Shown: piece after piece, positions 53,615 to 64,000 of the stretch | How the letters are laid out: each line of letters begins with the position of its first letter | Numbering within the stretch: position 1 is the stretch's first letter | Assembly: GCA_905178155.1 (NCBI GenBank) | Contig: CAJINV010000001.1 | Coordinates: 6,762,587 to 6,826,586, forward strand | DNA from: Amoebophrya sp. A120 | Taxonomy: Eukaryota > Sar > Dinophyceae > Syndiniales > Amoebophryaceae | DNA length: 64,000 nt | Direction: 5' to 3' | Position numbers and translations under genes: made by a program | The notes under the pieces: model-generated | The model's input: only the letters and a program-made list of their open reading frames with translations | Told to the model about the DNA's origin: nothing | Databases searched by the model: none

Positions 53615-56602
53615 CTAGTACTCCTGCTTTCCGCCGCCCTTGTGGCGTTTGCCCTTGCCCTTTCCCTTCTTGCCCTTGCTGGAGCTCCCATCGCCGTCGA
53701 TGACATCATCGTTCGCACTACCTGATAAAGTCCGGATTATGGTAATTTTCCCAGAGACCATTTCCAAACACATGAAGTTCAAGTGCATCGTCAATTCTAG
53801 AAGTATTTTGCCTTTCGATTATAAGCTATACCTTTTACGCATGGAGTTTTGCTCATATCTTAATCAATATTAACCAACAAACGACAACAGACGAAACAAA
53901 AACGCAACCGCACCCTAGGCAAGAATGTGTCTGCGAGTGATTCCTCACTACAGCAGGCAGGATATTCTTACCTTTTCCGCTTTTGCCACTCGATCCTTCT
54001 TGCCCTTTTTCGCTTTTCTTGGCCTTGTTGCCGCGGCCTTTGTTCTTCGGACTGCTATTTCCTTCTGGCTGACCTTCTTTTCCGCCTTCTCCTGAGTACG
54101 GACAGATTTTAGTCTTTGTCTGTACCAGAAAGACGCAGGGCGACATCAAAGCACGTTTTTGAGGCTGCGCCGACGACAGAAACAATGAAACCCGATACGA
54201 CAAACTACTACACCAGTACCAGAGCCACGGCCTAACAAACTGCTTCATTTCGATCTCATTTGCCATACACAAACGCAGTTTCGAAATTTTATTTATTGAG
54301 GGATAGAGGTAGATGACGAGTGACCTTTGTCTAGTTCTCGTTCTTCAAAGTTTGCATCGGAAATACCTGCACCAGCCCCACCTTCGCGGGAGTCTTCGTA
54401 ATTTTCATCACCGTGATCCCCTTTTCCTTTTCCATTCTGCCAGGAGCGGCCGCTTCTGTTTCGTTTTGATTGGAATTGGTTTCGGAAAGAAAATATTTTG
54501 TTTGATCGAATACAAATTCTCTCCAAGAAAATTCTGGTTTTACCATCCCTAGCACGACCTTTCGCAATCGATAGAACAATCAAACGACATCGTCCACGTG
54601 ATTTTCGATACCTGTGCCCGCTGTCGTGGTAGCCGTCTCCGGACCCTTGGCCCCCACTGTTGTTTGGTGGTCGGTAGGAGCCCTCATCATAGTTGTAGTT
54701 TTTCCAGCTCTTATTTTTTTTCCACGGCTTGTATTCGTAGCCGTCCTCATCCCACCATTCTTCGTCGTTTCCCCCTTCCCATGAGGCGTAGCTGTAACTG
54801 GGGCTGGACTTGTACCTGCCCGAGCTTCCATTCGCGTGCCTGCTCTCGCCGTTCTGGTAGTAATTATTGTTCTTGTCGTGATGGTCGCGGTAGTTCCCCT
54901 TGCCGCCGCCCTTGGACGCGGAGTTTTTGTAATAGTCTCGGTCCTCGTAGTAGTGTTTGTCCTTGTAGTAGCCGCGATCGTAATGCTTGTCGTAATTTCT
55001 GTCTCGGTGGCCAGAGTCTCGGCCTTCGTAGTAATCGGCGTATTTTCCGGACGACCCCCCTCTGTAGCCGCCCTTACCAGAGCCGCCTTTTTGATCGTAG
55101 TAGTCGCCGCTGTACTTGTATTTCCCACGGGATGACCCTTTTTTGCTCCCCTTCTGGTTGTAATACCCATCCTCACTTTGATACTGGTTGTACTCTCCGC
55201 TTTCCGGGTTTTCATCCTCGTCCTGAGGGGAGTTCGCCGCGTCTGCCCAGTACGTTTCCGTGATTTCCTGCAGAAACTGCGGCCCGTCGGCTTTTCGTGC
55301 GTCCTGGGTGACCCAACCAGTCACTTCCGTCTCAATGCTTTTTATCTGGCAAAAGTTCGAGTTTGGACTTGCATGCAACACATACATGCAATTACAAAAC
55401 AGAAACGTGAGGGGCATACTGCTTTGCAAGAAACTCGACTAAAGACCAAATGCAAGAAAAGCTCTAGGGCACCATTCTTATCGTAGTTAAGGTTGTGATA
55501 CCTTGATTCGCACGATGCCGTCCGCGATAATAATCGGCTCACCGAGAAGCTCTACTATTTCCAGCCGCTGCAGGCAGCCCATCTGTTCACTCGCGAGATC
55601 CATGCCCTTCCGCACGATCACCATCTCAAAGTGGTCACTTCTCAGCACCTTTTTGTTTGATATTCGTAGGCCTGACTGACGAGGACAGAAGAAGGAGAAG
55701 TCTCCACAAACACTATAACACCAACTATGGCAGCCGCCTCAGTAACGTACTGCTTACCTGAAACATTCTCGGTTTTCCTTGGTGCCCCCCTTTTCGGAAG
55801 TTTCCGTTCGATGGGAGCCATTTTGTATCCTTGACGGGCTGGATTTTTGTACTGGTACCGGGGAGCACTTCGTATTTGTGGACGGCCTTGATAAATAGTT
55901 TTCCATCCTCCTGCTCGATGAAGGCGTACCTGGGAAAGTTTTTCGGAACACTGTTGCAATGGCTGCTCCTAATTTGTCAGCTAAGTAGTCTTCTCTGACG
56001 TAGTTTCACGGAGTCTGTCGTTCTCGTCGTCGTCGATGCAGCCGCGACTTCCGCTAAGTTTTCACAAATGAAAAAAAATGACCAATACCGTAATCCACGA
56101 GAAGCAAAGTTCCATACCTTCTTTTATTCTCATTCGACGCGTTGAGTAATCTGACGAGTTCGGAGTACGAGCTAACGCCACAACACCGTCGACATATCTC
56201 TAGGAGGTCCACTACCTCGACCTGCTTGTCTTCATCCATTGGTATGATTCCCTTGTTTCCCTCGTCCGCTCCGTGACGCAGGATGTAGCTTACGATCTTG
56301 CTCACCTGATAGCATTTATCACGGTATGTTAGTGGATATTTTCGATCTTCATTTCATTGATGTATGCCTCAGTTGAAAATTTGCACCGCCACCACCCAGT
56401 GCAAAAGCAGTGAAAAACCAACTTCGTATAAGTAAAGTCATACAACTGATACTCAGAAAAAGCAAACTACCTGCTTGAGCAAATCGTCGGTGTCCCTGAA
56501 CTTGATTTTCTTCATGAACTCTAGGTCCATGTTACCGAAGTATACTCGGTTGGCTACCACGGAGGGTAGCCGGTCGTACTCAATCGGTTTTTCGGCCATC
56601 AT
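53615..56602 (-). CDS. KptA/Tpt1 N-terminal-type module fused to a Tyr/Gly/Lys-rich tail
   Basis: 562 aa; eight phase-consistent GT-AG exons: 56471-56602, 56118-56305, 55758-55929, 55502-55648, 54612-55345, 54367-54455, 53972-54091, 53615-53721. ATG at 56602 (MMAEKPIEYDRLP). Residues about 45-120 match the winged-helix half of tRNA 2'-phosphotransferase: VSKIVSYILRHGADEG, VEVVDLLEICRR, NENKRRYAF (family: SkalSwiLRHG…NxKqRF). The ADP-ribosyltransferase half (GT…GL.pm.R.hiHla) is missing. Instead there is GCLQRLEIVELLGEP…TEVTGWVTQ, then a long Tyr/Gly/Lys/Asp-rich low-complexity region (GDYYDQKGGSGKGGYRGG) and a KGKGKG tail. The tail looks like RNA-binding, condensate-forming proteins. 2'-phosphotransferase activity is unlikely; an RNA-end or RNA-binding role is inference. 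Confidence 0.72.
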
Positions 56603-56860
56603 AGTCACGCAGACGGCGACTTGGTCGCGCGGTACGTTTTTCTTCCCAACAGGAAAATCGCTGACGCCCTGCTACTCGACTGTTGAAGCCGTGTTTTAAT
56701 CCTTATTTTCACGTCCACCACCTCTCCGCGCTTGGAAGAAGTTGATGACGTGTGAGTGTGACGTTATTCTTGTTCTAACACTTCCATTACAATCGCCCTC
56801 GACGAATTTGATAGTTGTATTGTTCTCGGGTAAGAAACTGCAAAATCATTCTTCTCGGAG

Positions 56861-57960
56861 GTGCGAGTTCACGCACAGTCCTGGGGTCTGGTGGTTCACC
56901 AGCTGGCAATCCTTTACGTGAAGCGCACAGACGAGAAGCCTCTACAAGCCGGCTTGCGATGGGAAGAGAATCCCTACTTCCTGCCCGTTCCGCCTGACTC
57001 GATACGCGTGATATCTTGTTCAGGTTATTTGTGGTCTCCTTAGCCTTTACTGTAAGTGTAATAATAGTTTGAGTTTTTTGGGAACGTTCACAGATTTATT
57101 ATGGTTGCGAAGCTTTCGCTTCTTTTTGGTTTTAACTAGGTTCTTTCAGGGTAAGCAGTACCACCCGGCCCGCGAAGCGGTTTCTACAAGAACGCTGCTG
57201 TTGCCCGTACTATCTAGTTTCGTCAATTTGACAACTGTGTAAAAGTCGGGGCGGTGCGCGTATTTGTAAACCGTTGCTTTAAGTACTTAAAGACACTATT
57301 ATGGATAAACTACTGTCAAAACATCCATAGTACGCCGGAGCGCTTTTTCATCGCAGTGCTGCTACAGGCAGCAGCTGAGTTACGACTATTTTCTCGAACT
57401 ATGTTTTCTGGGCCTGTTACTTAGTAGTCACGGAAAGGTTGCTTCAACTTTCCATAGCAGCGTCGAAGTCGAAAACGCGGCGCGCAGTAGTAATCGCTTC
57501 GCGCAGAAATCATTTGCGCTGTAATTATTGTTCGCGCACAGTAATCGTTCTTGAGCATACTCAATTTGTACTTGACAAAAGTAAGTCGTAGTGATGTGAG
57601 AGCATCTTGCGCCGTACCTTCTTGGCGGTAGGCGGCACTGAGCAGATCCTTTGTCGTCTTTCAAGAAGTGGATCGGAGCGTTCTCAAAATATTCTTTTCG
57701 TTTTCGTTTTCACCATCACCTATTACAGGCTGCATTATGCATGGTTGTTTTATTGCTTTCTGGCACAGGCAGTAGAACACGTCTACAACCAAGTGTAACA
57801 CACAGTATTGACCGAGCATTTTTGTTGAGTAGTTTCATGTATTGTGACTGTCGCTTTTTCAGGGAAACAGTAGACATTCAACATTCCGTAGCTGCAAAAG
57901 CCATTGCCAAGAAGTTTGTGAAAGTGTATGCGCATATCATCGATCGTGACTGCGGAGAAC
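56861..57960 (+). CDS. probable plus-strand gene, Mob1/phocein-like piece (model incomplete)
   Basis: The only convincing plus-strand coding signal. Segment 56861-57023 reads LAILYVKRTDEKPLQAGLRW then FLPVPPDSIRVIS, ending at CAG/GTTATT. Segment 57863-57960, preceded by a pyrimidine tract and CAG and followed by GTAATC, reads HSVAAKAIAKKFVKVYAHI, close to the Mob1 helix SVAKTILKRLFRVYAHIY. Mob proteins activate NDR/LATS kinases. I could not connect these segments in one phase-consistent model: the piece at 57146-57240 hits a stop in the needed phase. Start and end are undetermined; the coordinates span the two segments only. The frame could also continue over the last exon of the minus-strand MIT gene to a stop at 58154. 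Confidence 0.33.
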
Positions 57961-57977
57961 GTAATCACATTTTTCCA

Positions 57978-60461
57978 TCAATTGATTTTTCGTATGCGCA
58001 CGTCGAGCGGGCACTTGGCACCCAGCTTCTGCGTCGAAGGGGGCTTTACACCACGGCGCTGCGCTTCGGCCGCACTGATGCGGGTGATCACGCCCCCCGG
58101 CCCGCCCGCCGTCCCCGGTCGACGCGACTCCGGTACGTAGTTGAGCGGTACTAGTTTTGGCTCGCCGGTCTTCGCATCCGAGCCACCATTCCGCACGGAC
58201 CTGCGAGAAGCAAGTAAATGATGAAAAACTACGTGAGATTGCCTACTTTTTTTCCAAAAAAAATTTCGTAGAGATTGACGACGCACACAAAGTTAGATAC
58301 TTGAACGCCAGGCAATTCAGTATACGATTGCAGTTCTTGTAGCCGTTCCGCGCACTCCTCTGCCCTTTCCAGACACGACTTTCCAACCGCGCCGAGCCTC
58401 AATTCTGGCACCGCTCGCAACGCTTCGACCGCATGAATGGCCTCCTCGTAAAGCACAATAGCTTCTACGGTGCGACTTTCTCGGTCTGCCTTGCGCGCTG
58501 CGGCGACGGCGTCTATGAAGCCCGCCACCGTTTGCCGACTGAGGCACTGACCGACGCTTCCCGGCGCGGTCTGGGGACGCAGCCGCGTCCGCGGGCTGTG
58601 CTGGTCGAGCAAGACGCTCTGTTCCTGTGTTTCGTCGTCCGGCAGGAGCTTTAGCGTCTTCGCTGCGGCGGCTGCTGCAGAGGATGAGCTGCTGGAAGAA
58701 GTTGCGCTGCTGGTTAGCGAAGCAAATGCTTTGCTCTTCTCCCGTGCGGTAGCCGTCGGCGTCGCACCCGCGCCACCGAAGAAGAGACTTCTCGTGTTTG
58801 TGTCTTCTTGTCCACCTCTACTTCCGGGTGCCACGAGAGCTAGGGAAGATGAAGCGCCACCTGGTTCATCTTTCTTATCCGCCTCTCTTCTTTCCTTCTT
58901 TTTCGCAGCAGTGTCAGCGATAATTTTTTCCCTGAACTCAGTTACTGCGCGCTGCTTTTCGAGCGCTTCCGCGGCAGTGAGAGTTTGCGACGCGCAGGCC
59001 TTTGACACCGCAGTACCTTTGTGGAGGTCTTTACCGTCGTTATTTGGCGGCGCAGATTGTTCTGAGTCGGCATCAGACAGGCCGTCATTCTCGTCTTCTC
59101 CGTCTTCCTCGAGATCGTCGCCGTAGATGCGCTTTCGTAAGTCGTCCTCATCCTCAGACTCTTCCGCTTCGGTGGGGTCGGCTCGCTGCGCCGTGGCTCC
59201 CCCGTTCTCCATTTCCTCCTCGTCGCTCTCATCGGTTCTGTCGCCGGGCACAGGCGACGACGTTGGCTTTGGCTCGATGTCGTTTTCTTTTTTCTCCGTT
59301 TTATCCTGTATTCCCGGCTGCGCCGTCTTCGTTTCAATGGAAGCTGCTCCTGACGGCGTCGCCGCGGCAACGGTCCCTTTGGAAGCAGAAGGTGCAGGGT
59401 GGTCTCCAGATTCCTTTGCAGCCGACGCTGTAGTCGCAGGTGCTAGTCGTGCACCAATAACTAAATTAGTGCTACTACTTGATGTAGCTGGTTTTTTCGC
59501 AAGCAAGCCTTGTTGCCCTTGAACGGCGCCCGTGCCGGGAGACGAAATCGGTTCCAAAACGACTTTGTTGCTTTGCTGCAGGTCTCGCACTGTAGTAGCT
59601 CTTGCAGTTGTCGCGTCCTTCTTTGTCACTTCGGAACTGTCTCCTGCTCTGCCGCCCTGATTTCTGGGCTTCGTTGGACTCGTCGCAAGCACTTTGTTCG
59701 GAGCAGTGCTTTTCTTCAAGATGTTTCGCACGCCGGGCTGACGCGTCCCTGCGGCCGGAGAAACGGACTTTCGTTGCTCGGAGGACGAAAACTGCACCTT
59801 CTTTTGTACTTCCTTCCTTGCGCTCTTCAAATGCGCAATTCGGCTCTGCAAACGGGCCACCTCGTCTTGCACCTGTGTGTGTTTAGCGAATTCGATTGAA
59901 TGTGATCAGATCTGGACAACTGCGCACCACGGACCTGGACAATCACACGAGGGCAACGAACTGTACATTCATAGAGGAGAGCGCAACAAAGTCAATATCT
60001 CTGTAAGTACTTACCTCGGCATTAGGAGGTAAGTGGTTACTCGCCACGTGCTGCTGACTCTCGAGCTCTTGCCGGGCTGCCCGACCTCGGGTCGCCACAC
60101 AACGCTCCACCATATCGATCTTTGTTCGCAAACGGAACTTGGTTCTGAAAATGCAGATTCTGAACAACGAACTTTGATTTGAATTCCTATTGGTAATCAT
60201 CTAGAACTTCCCTTAGTAGCAGATTTACCGTCTGTATCCGTACGGTCAAACCACAAGCAACGACACAACGGGGCTAAAGCTAACCGACACAATTCCATGA
60301 GGCTCTCGGGCGCTCATGAGCATATACGCCTCTTTTTTCGTCTCCGCTCGAACTACATTCATTTCTCCTCGTCCTCCTCTTCCGGCCGCTCCGTCAAGGA
60401 ATTCATTTATCACGACAGGCGGTGTTCTTTCGCGTGACGGGAAGAGCTTGATCTTCATCAT
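57978..60461 (-). CDS. MIT-domain-like protein with disordered acidic/Ser-rich middle
   Basis: Four exons: 60285-60461 (MMKIKLFPSRERTPP), about 60015-60144, 58326-59872 and 57978-58200. The exon 3/4 junction (QELQS/SVRNGG) and exon 2/3 junction (PPNAE/VQDEVARLQ) fit GT-AG. The first junction has two workable versions. A coiled coil opens exon 3 (DEVARLQSRIAHLKSARKEV), followed by about 350 low-complexity residues with acidic clusters (TDESDEEEMENGG, EAEESEDEDDL). Near the end is a helical hairpin AVAAARKADRESRTVEAIVL then YEEAIHAVEAL and CLERAEECAERLQEL. This is the MIT pattern (A..A...D…A..lY..ai.….ey..Rae.L) of Vps4-type proteins, suggesting ESCRT or microtubule association. The ATPase domain of Vps4 is absent. 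Function is inferred from this short domain only. Confidence 0.65.
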
Positions 60462-60902
60462 GACGAAACTTCAAAACGAGGCGAAAGTCATGTCAATTAG
60501 AACGAGACGAATATCGAAATCAAACTACAACTAGGAAACTACGTAGATGCTGAGGCACGCGGCGAGAAGAAAATTGGCTCGTCATGTCCCGGTGCAACAA
60601 GATATTTTTTTGTTTCTGCTTTCCTTCTAGTTGTTAGTAGTTCTAGTTTCCATCGCAATCGATTTTTGATCATACAGCTGCAGCAGTTCATTCTGGGCCT
60701 CGATCACCAGCTACCTTAAAAACGAGAATCGCAGAGGCGAACTAAAACTGGTGTCGTTTCTCGAGCATTCACTATCACATACTTTTTCTCGCCTCTTCTT
60801 CTCGTGAATCATACACAGACACAATCAATCCGGAATCAAAATTCAACGTTTTTTTATCGTCTGCCTCTGAGCGACATCTTCAATTAAGTAGTGCCCTCAG
60901 CT
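60462..60902. other. intergenic, 441 bp
   Basis: Spacer between the MIT-like gene and the metalloprotease gene. Nothing recognised. Confidence 0.5.
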
Positions 60903-63550
60903 CTAGTCCCCCTGTCCAGCTTGCTCCGCCTCCCATGCCGCCCATTCTTCCGCTGTGTACTGCTGTCCATCTTCAGCTTCATCATATCCCTCGCCCTCGT
61001 CCTCCCCTGACTCCTCCTCGTACTCACTGGCTTCCCCCTCTCTTTTGGGCTTCTTCTTGCGCCTCCGCCCATTTTTTTTCCTCCTTTTCGCCGGCGATGC
61101 TTCATCTTCCGTGTCGCTGAGCGGCTTGTCTCCGGTATGGTGCGCCCGGTAGTTTCCCTTAATAGCCGCGGTCCGCAGGTGCTCCATCGCGGCCCGGTGG
61201 CGCGCGTGGCGCCGGTGGCACACGGACAGGGCTAGTACGACCAAAAGAATGAACAGCACGACGGCGGTTGTTTTCTCTTCTTGAGTGAGCTGGTCCCAGC
61301 CCGGGATCCCGAACACGCTGACCCAGGCGGTCAGCGCATTGTCGTCGTTTTGTGCGTCTTCGTCGGTGACCGGGGAGATGTAGGGGTCGTTCCACGGACA
61401 CGCCGGCGAGCATCGGCGTCGCTCGGAGGTAGTTGCGATTTTGATGCACTCGCCCCCGCCCGCCGCCACGTCCAGCGTGTCGCGCGTGCGCTCCTCGATG
61501 CCGTCGCACTGCGCCGACGAGCACTCCGACCAGTCGCTCCAGGCGGTCACGTCGCAGGGCGGCAGCGAGGCGTCGAGGTTATCCTGCGTGTTGCGAAACC
61601 GGATGCCGGCCAGAATGATCTGGTCCTTCCGATTCATCGAGTCCATCTTTACCTCCGCTGACCCAGTGCACGTGGGGTACTTCTCATACGGCTCGGCAAA
61701 CTTTTTCTTGTCCTTCTCCATGTCCGTGACGACGTTGCTGTCCTCGATGACCAGCCGGAAATACCGGTACGCCTGGTCCATCGGCTGGAGCGAGAACCCC
61801 TGCGGCGCGCCCAGGCTGGACCGGTAGTCCCGGTAATAGTAATTGTGCGCAATGGACTCCACGTACCCGGTGTGCTCGTACACCAGCTGCTCTTTCGGGC
61901 AGTTCGGGATTGCGGGGTTCACCGCCGTCGGACAGCCGAACAACTTCCACATCCGCGGGAAGTGGTCGGTGAGCACGCCGTACAGATCGACCTTGTCCAT
62001 CTTCGGCACGTTATCGCCCAAGTCGAGAAACAAAACTTGCGGGAACGTGCCGTCGCTCACGAAGTAGGTGTCGTACTTCTGGTCGCACACCTTCGCGAAG
62101 TCCGTCTCCGGCGGCACACAGGTGGTGCCGGTCCCGGTGCACACCTTCGGCCAGAACATCTGCCCCACCTCGCACCGCTCGTGGTAGGGCTGGCAGTTCG
62201 CGTCCGCGCCGCAGAGGTAGCTTACCCGGTCGCATTTGGTCTGGTCGGTACGCTCGAACTGCCGCATGCACTTGTGCGTGCGGGTGCCGCTCGTCGCGGT
62301 GGCGAACTTCTTGAAGTAGTCGCATATTTTGCCGCGGTTCGGCTCCTTGAACTGGTACACGCCATCAAACCGCCCGTCCCCGTACCCCATCAGACCTGCG
62401 TTCTCCGTGGCGACACCTGATGTGTTGGGAGAGAAAACTGTTCGCAAGGAACTAAAAGTAAAAACATTATGTTGAATGTCTGTCAATAAAATCCTGGTTC
62501 AAAACCGCTGAAGCATCATGTTCCTGTTCGGCACTTCGTTCTCTGGCCACGAAAATCACTCAATTTATGTCTTCTTACCTCCGTCGTCTTCTGGATGATC
62601 GCCGTTCAGATTGTGTGCTAATTCGTGGACAAACGTGTGCCATGTGGGCTCCGCGAAGCGATTGATTCCCACGGCGGCGCTGGTACAGGCCTTGTTTTTG
62701 AACGCAAGTCCCAGAATCTGCGTCTTCTGCTGGCAGAACGAGAACATGTGGACCGCGATGGCGGTCGAGTCTGCCTTGGGGCCCAACTGGGCGCCGGTCA
62801 TACCGAGCAGCTTTTGGTACACCCAGTCCTTTTTCACGTCGGTGTTTCCCTCCGGGGTCTTCGGGCAGCCGTGCACTGGGTCGGTGTCACCCTCCTTATG
62901 CGGTGTGAGCACAGTGGAATCTTTCACCCGTACCATCACGTGAAACTGGTTCTCGTAGACAAAAGAAGACTGCCACACCATCACCGCCATCTCGTGGTGC
63001 GTCGTAGACGGTTTATCGCGGAACGCGAAGTGGTTCAACGCAGGGTCGCCCTGGTAGTATTTTTTGCGAAAATGCTCTTGTCGTGCAAGAAGTACGTGCG
63101 CCAACAACATCCTCCGTTATTCATTACGTTAGCTTTTCACGACCACATCAAACAATCATGTGAAGAACAACTAGAGCATGAAGCTGAAGCAAGTAAGTAA
63201 CTAACTAACGTACACGACTATACGATCACGTCCACATGCACTTCGTGCATCTTGTCGTCCCCGGGGTAGCAGTCGCCGTCCCCGTGAAGAGACGCAGCTG
63301 CCGTGTAGGCCTCGGGACTGGACACACCTCCGTCCGTGCCCGCCGCGACCCCGGCCCCGAACCCGTTGTGAAGTGCCACGACGTCATTCTCGACCACCAG
63401 AACTTGACCCGTCAAGTTCACTTGTGAGATGTTGGTCGGGGCAGTCGAGTAGAGAGTGGTCGTGCTCTTGGTCTTGGTTGTCGCTGTGGCCTTGACTTTA
63501 TTTGATATTTTGCGTCCCTCAGCTCTATCAATAGCAAAATGAGGTTAAGC
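60903..63550 (-). CDS. ADAM-like zinc metalloprotease with TSP1 module and transmembrane tail (5' end uncertain)
   Basis: Surface protease of the adamalysin/M12B type. Exon 62579-63111 carries the zinc motif HELAHNLNGDH (HExxHxxxxxH) and joins exon 60903-62416 in phase (DDGG/VATENAG). After NAGLMGYGDGRF, at the place of the Met-turn, comes a Cys-rich region, then a thrombospondin type-1-like repeat (TAWSDWSECSSAQCDG…RRRCSPAC), a TM helix (TTAVVLFILLVVLALSVC) and a basic then acidic cytoplasmic tail. An upstream exon about 63224-63545 (TNISQVNLTGQ…MHEVHVDVI) probably belongs to it, but no GT-AG pair links the two in phase; an AT-AG junction would. No signal peptide was found, so the true first exon is missing or lies in or beyond the repeat region. 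In a parasite this could act in host-tissue processing, which is inference. Confidence 0.75.
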
Positions 63551-63774
63551 GCTGCCAGCTAACGGAGACGACACCGCTCCGGGCAACGACGTGCGGGCCT
63601 TTTGGTTTCTCGTTCGATCGTTGCCCGTGTGTTGTACGGTCTGGCAATGTCGGAATAAACACAAAGAGGAAAACGGCCCGCGCGCCGTGCGGTATCCATA
63701 TCCCCCCAAAAGAAAAGAGGAAGCCGTGGGCACGGGAGCGTCAAGGCGCCCCGGCCCACGCGGAGGTGCATGAC

Positions 63775-63978
63775 GCACTCCGTGGAGGTGCTGCTGCAAC
63801 GCAGAGGTGCACTCCACGGCTGTGCAGACTGCACTCCGCACGGATGTGCGTCAAGCACTCTGCTCAGGTGCTGCTGCGAAAGCAGAGGTGCACTTTGCAG
63901 ATGTGCTATGAGCGCCGCACTCTGCTCAGGTGCTGCTGCGAAAGCAGAGGTGCACTTTGCAGATTTGCGGATCGCACT
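63775..63978. repeat. GC-rich tandem repeats, 62-bp unit
   Basis: Units starting GCACTCTGCTCAGGTGCTGC occur at 63855 and 63917, a 62-bp period with the first 47 bases identical. A diverged unit with extra length starts at 63775, and a further start appears at 63975 before the window ends. Each unit contains the self-complementary pair TGCTGC…GCAGAGGTGC. The array likely continues outside the window. Confidence 0.8.
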
Positions 63979-64000
63979 CCGCTGGCTTCGGTGCCGCGAC

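Noticed and set aside
1-64000. CRISPR arrays, bacterial operons, tRNA or rRNA genes, spliced-leader gene
   Set aside because: No direct-repeat/spacer pattern, no polycistronic bacterial layout, and no tRNA cloverleaf, rRNA or dinoflagellate spliced-leader sequence was found by eye; small RNAs could be missed.

Overview
This window is eukaryotic nuclear DNA. Genes are split by short GT-AG introns, there is no operon or ribosome-binding-site logic, and the proteins are typically eukaryotic: RPA1, ORC1/CDC6, a GOST-family membrane protein, an acylaminoacyl peptidase, an ADAM-like metalloprotease with a TSP1 module, and WW and MIT domains. Almost every gene lies on the minus strand across 63 kb, with short intergenic gaps. 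Five elements with inverted-repeat ends interrupt coding exons, and at least four of them must be removed by non-GT-AG splicing. Long co-oriented gene arrays plus 'introner' elements fit a dinoflagellate-lineage alveolate, most likely a Syndiniales parasite such as Amoebophrya. The organism is an inference; no rRNA or spliced-leader sequence was seen.

Layout. 0.3-3.4 kb: seven-TM GOST-family protein carrying two introners. 4.0-7.0 kb: ORC1/CDC6-type replication ATPase. 8.1-18.6 kb: giant (3504 aa) LRR/IQ protein. 19.0-20.3 kb: xylose-isomerase-like TIM barrel. 20.8-22.3 kb: GST-like protein with an introner. 23.0-27.0 kb: RPA1 with an introner and a Gln/Met-rich N-terminus. 27.7-28.7 kb: BioD-like P-loop protein. 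29.2-33.1 kb: tandem LRR-like paralogues. 34.0-36.3 kb: PepF-like M3 metallopeptidase. 36.7-40.3 kb: large glycosyltransferase-like protein. 41.1-43.0 kb: secreted or membrane Cys-cluster protein with an introner. 43.6-45.3 kb: protein of unknown function. 45.9-48.1 kb: WW-repeat protein. 48.8-51.8 kb: S9 acylaminoacyl peptidase. 53.6-56.6 kb: KptA/Tpt1-type N-terminal module fused to a Tyr/Gly/Lys-rich tail. 56.9-58.0 kb: probable plus-strand exons, one Mob-like. 58.0-60.5 kb: MIT-domain protein. 60.9-63.5 kb: ADAM-like protease with TSP1 and TM. 63.8-64.0 kb: GC-rich tandem repeats.

Two genes (ORC1/CDC6 and RPA1) belong to DNA replication; the others show no shared pathway, so this is an ordinary housekeeping gene array, not a functional cluster. 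The most notable signal is the introner set. It has TATC-type inverted termini and 5-bp target duplications, removal of element plus one duplication copy restores the reading frame in four cases, and a degenerate internal motif (core TTGTNNTGC) recurs in all five elements, even those with unrelated arms.

Gene models were built by hand. Where every exon junction is quoted, the summed exon lengths are a multiple of three; models called approximate are flagged.
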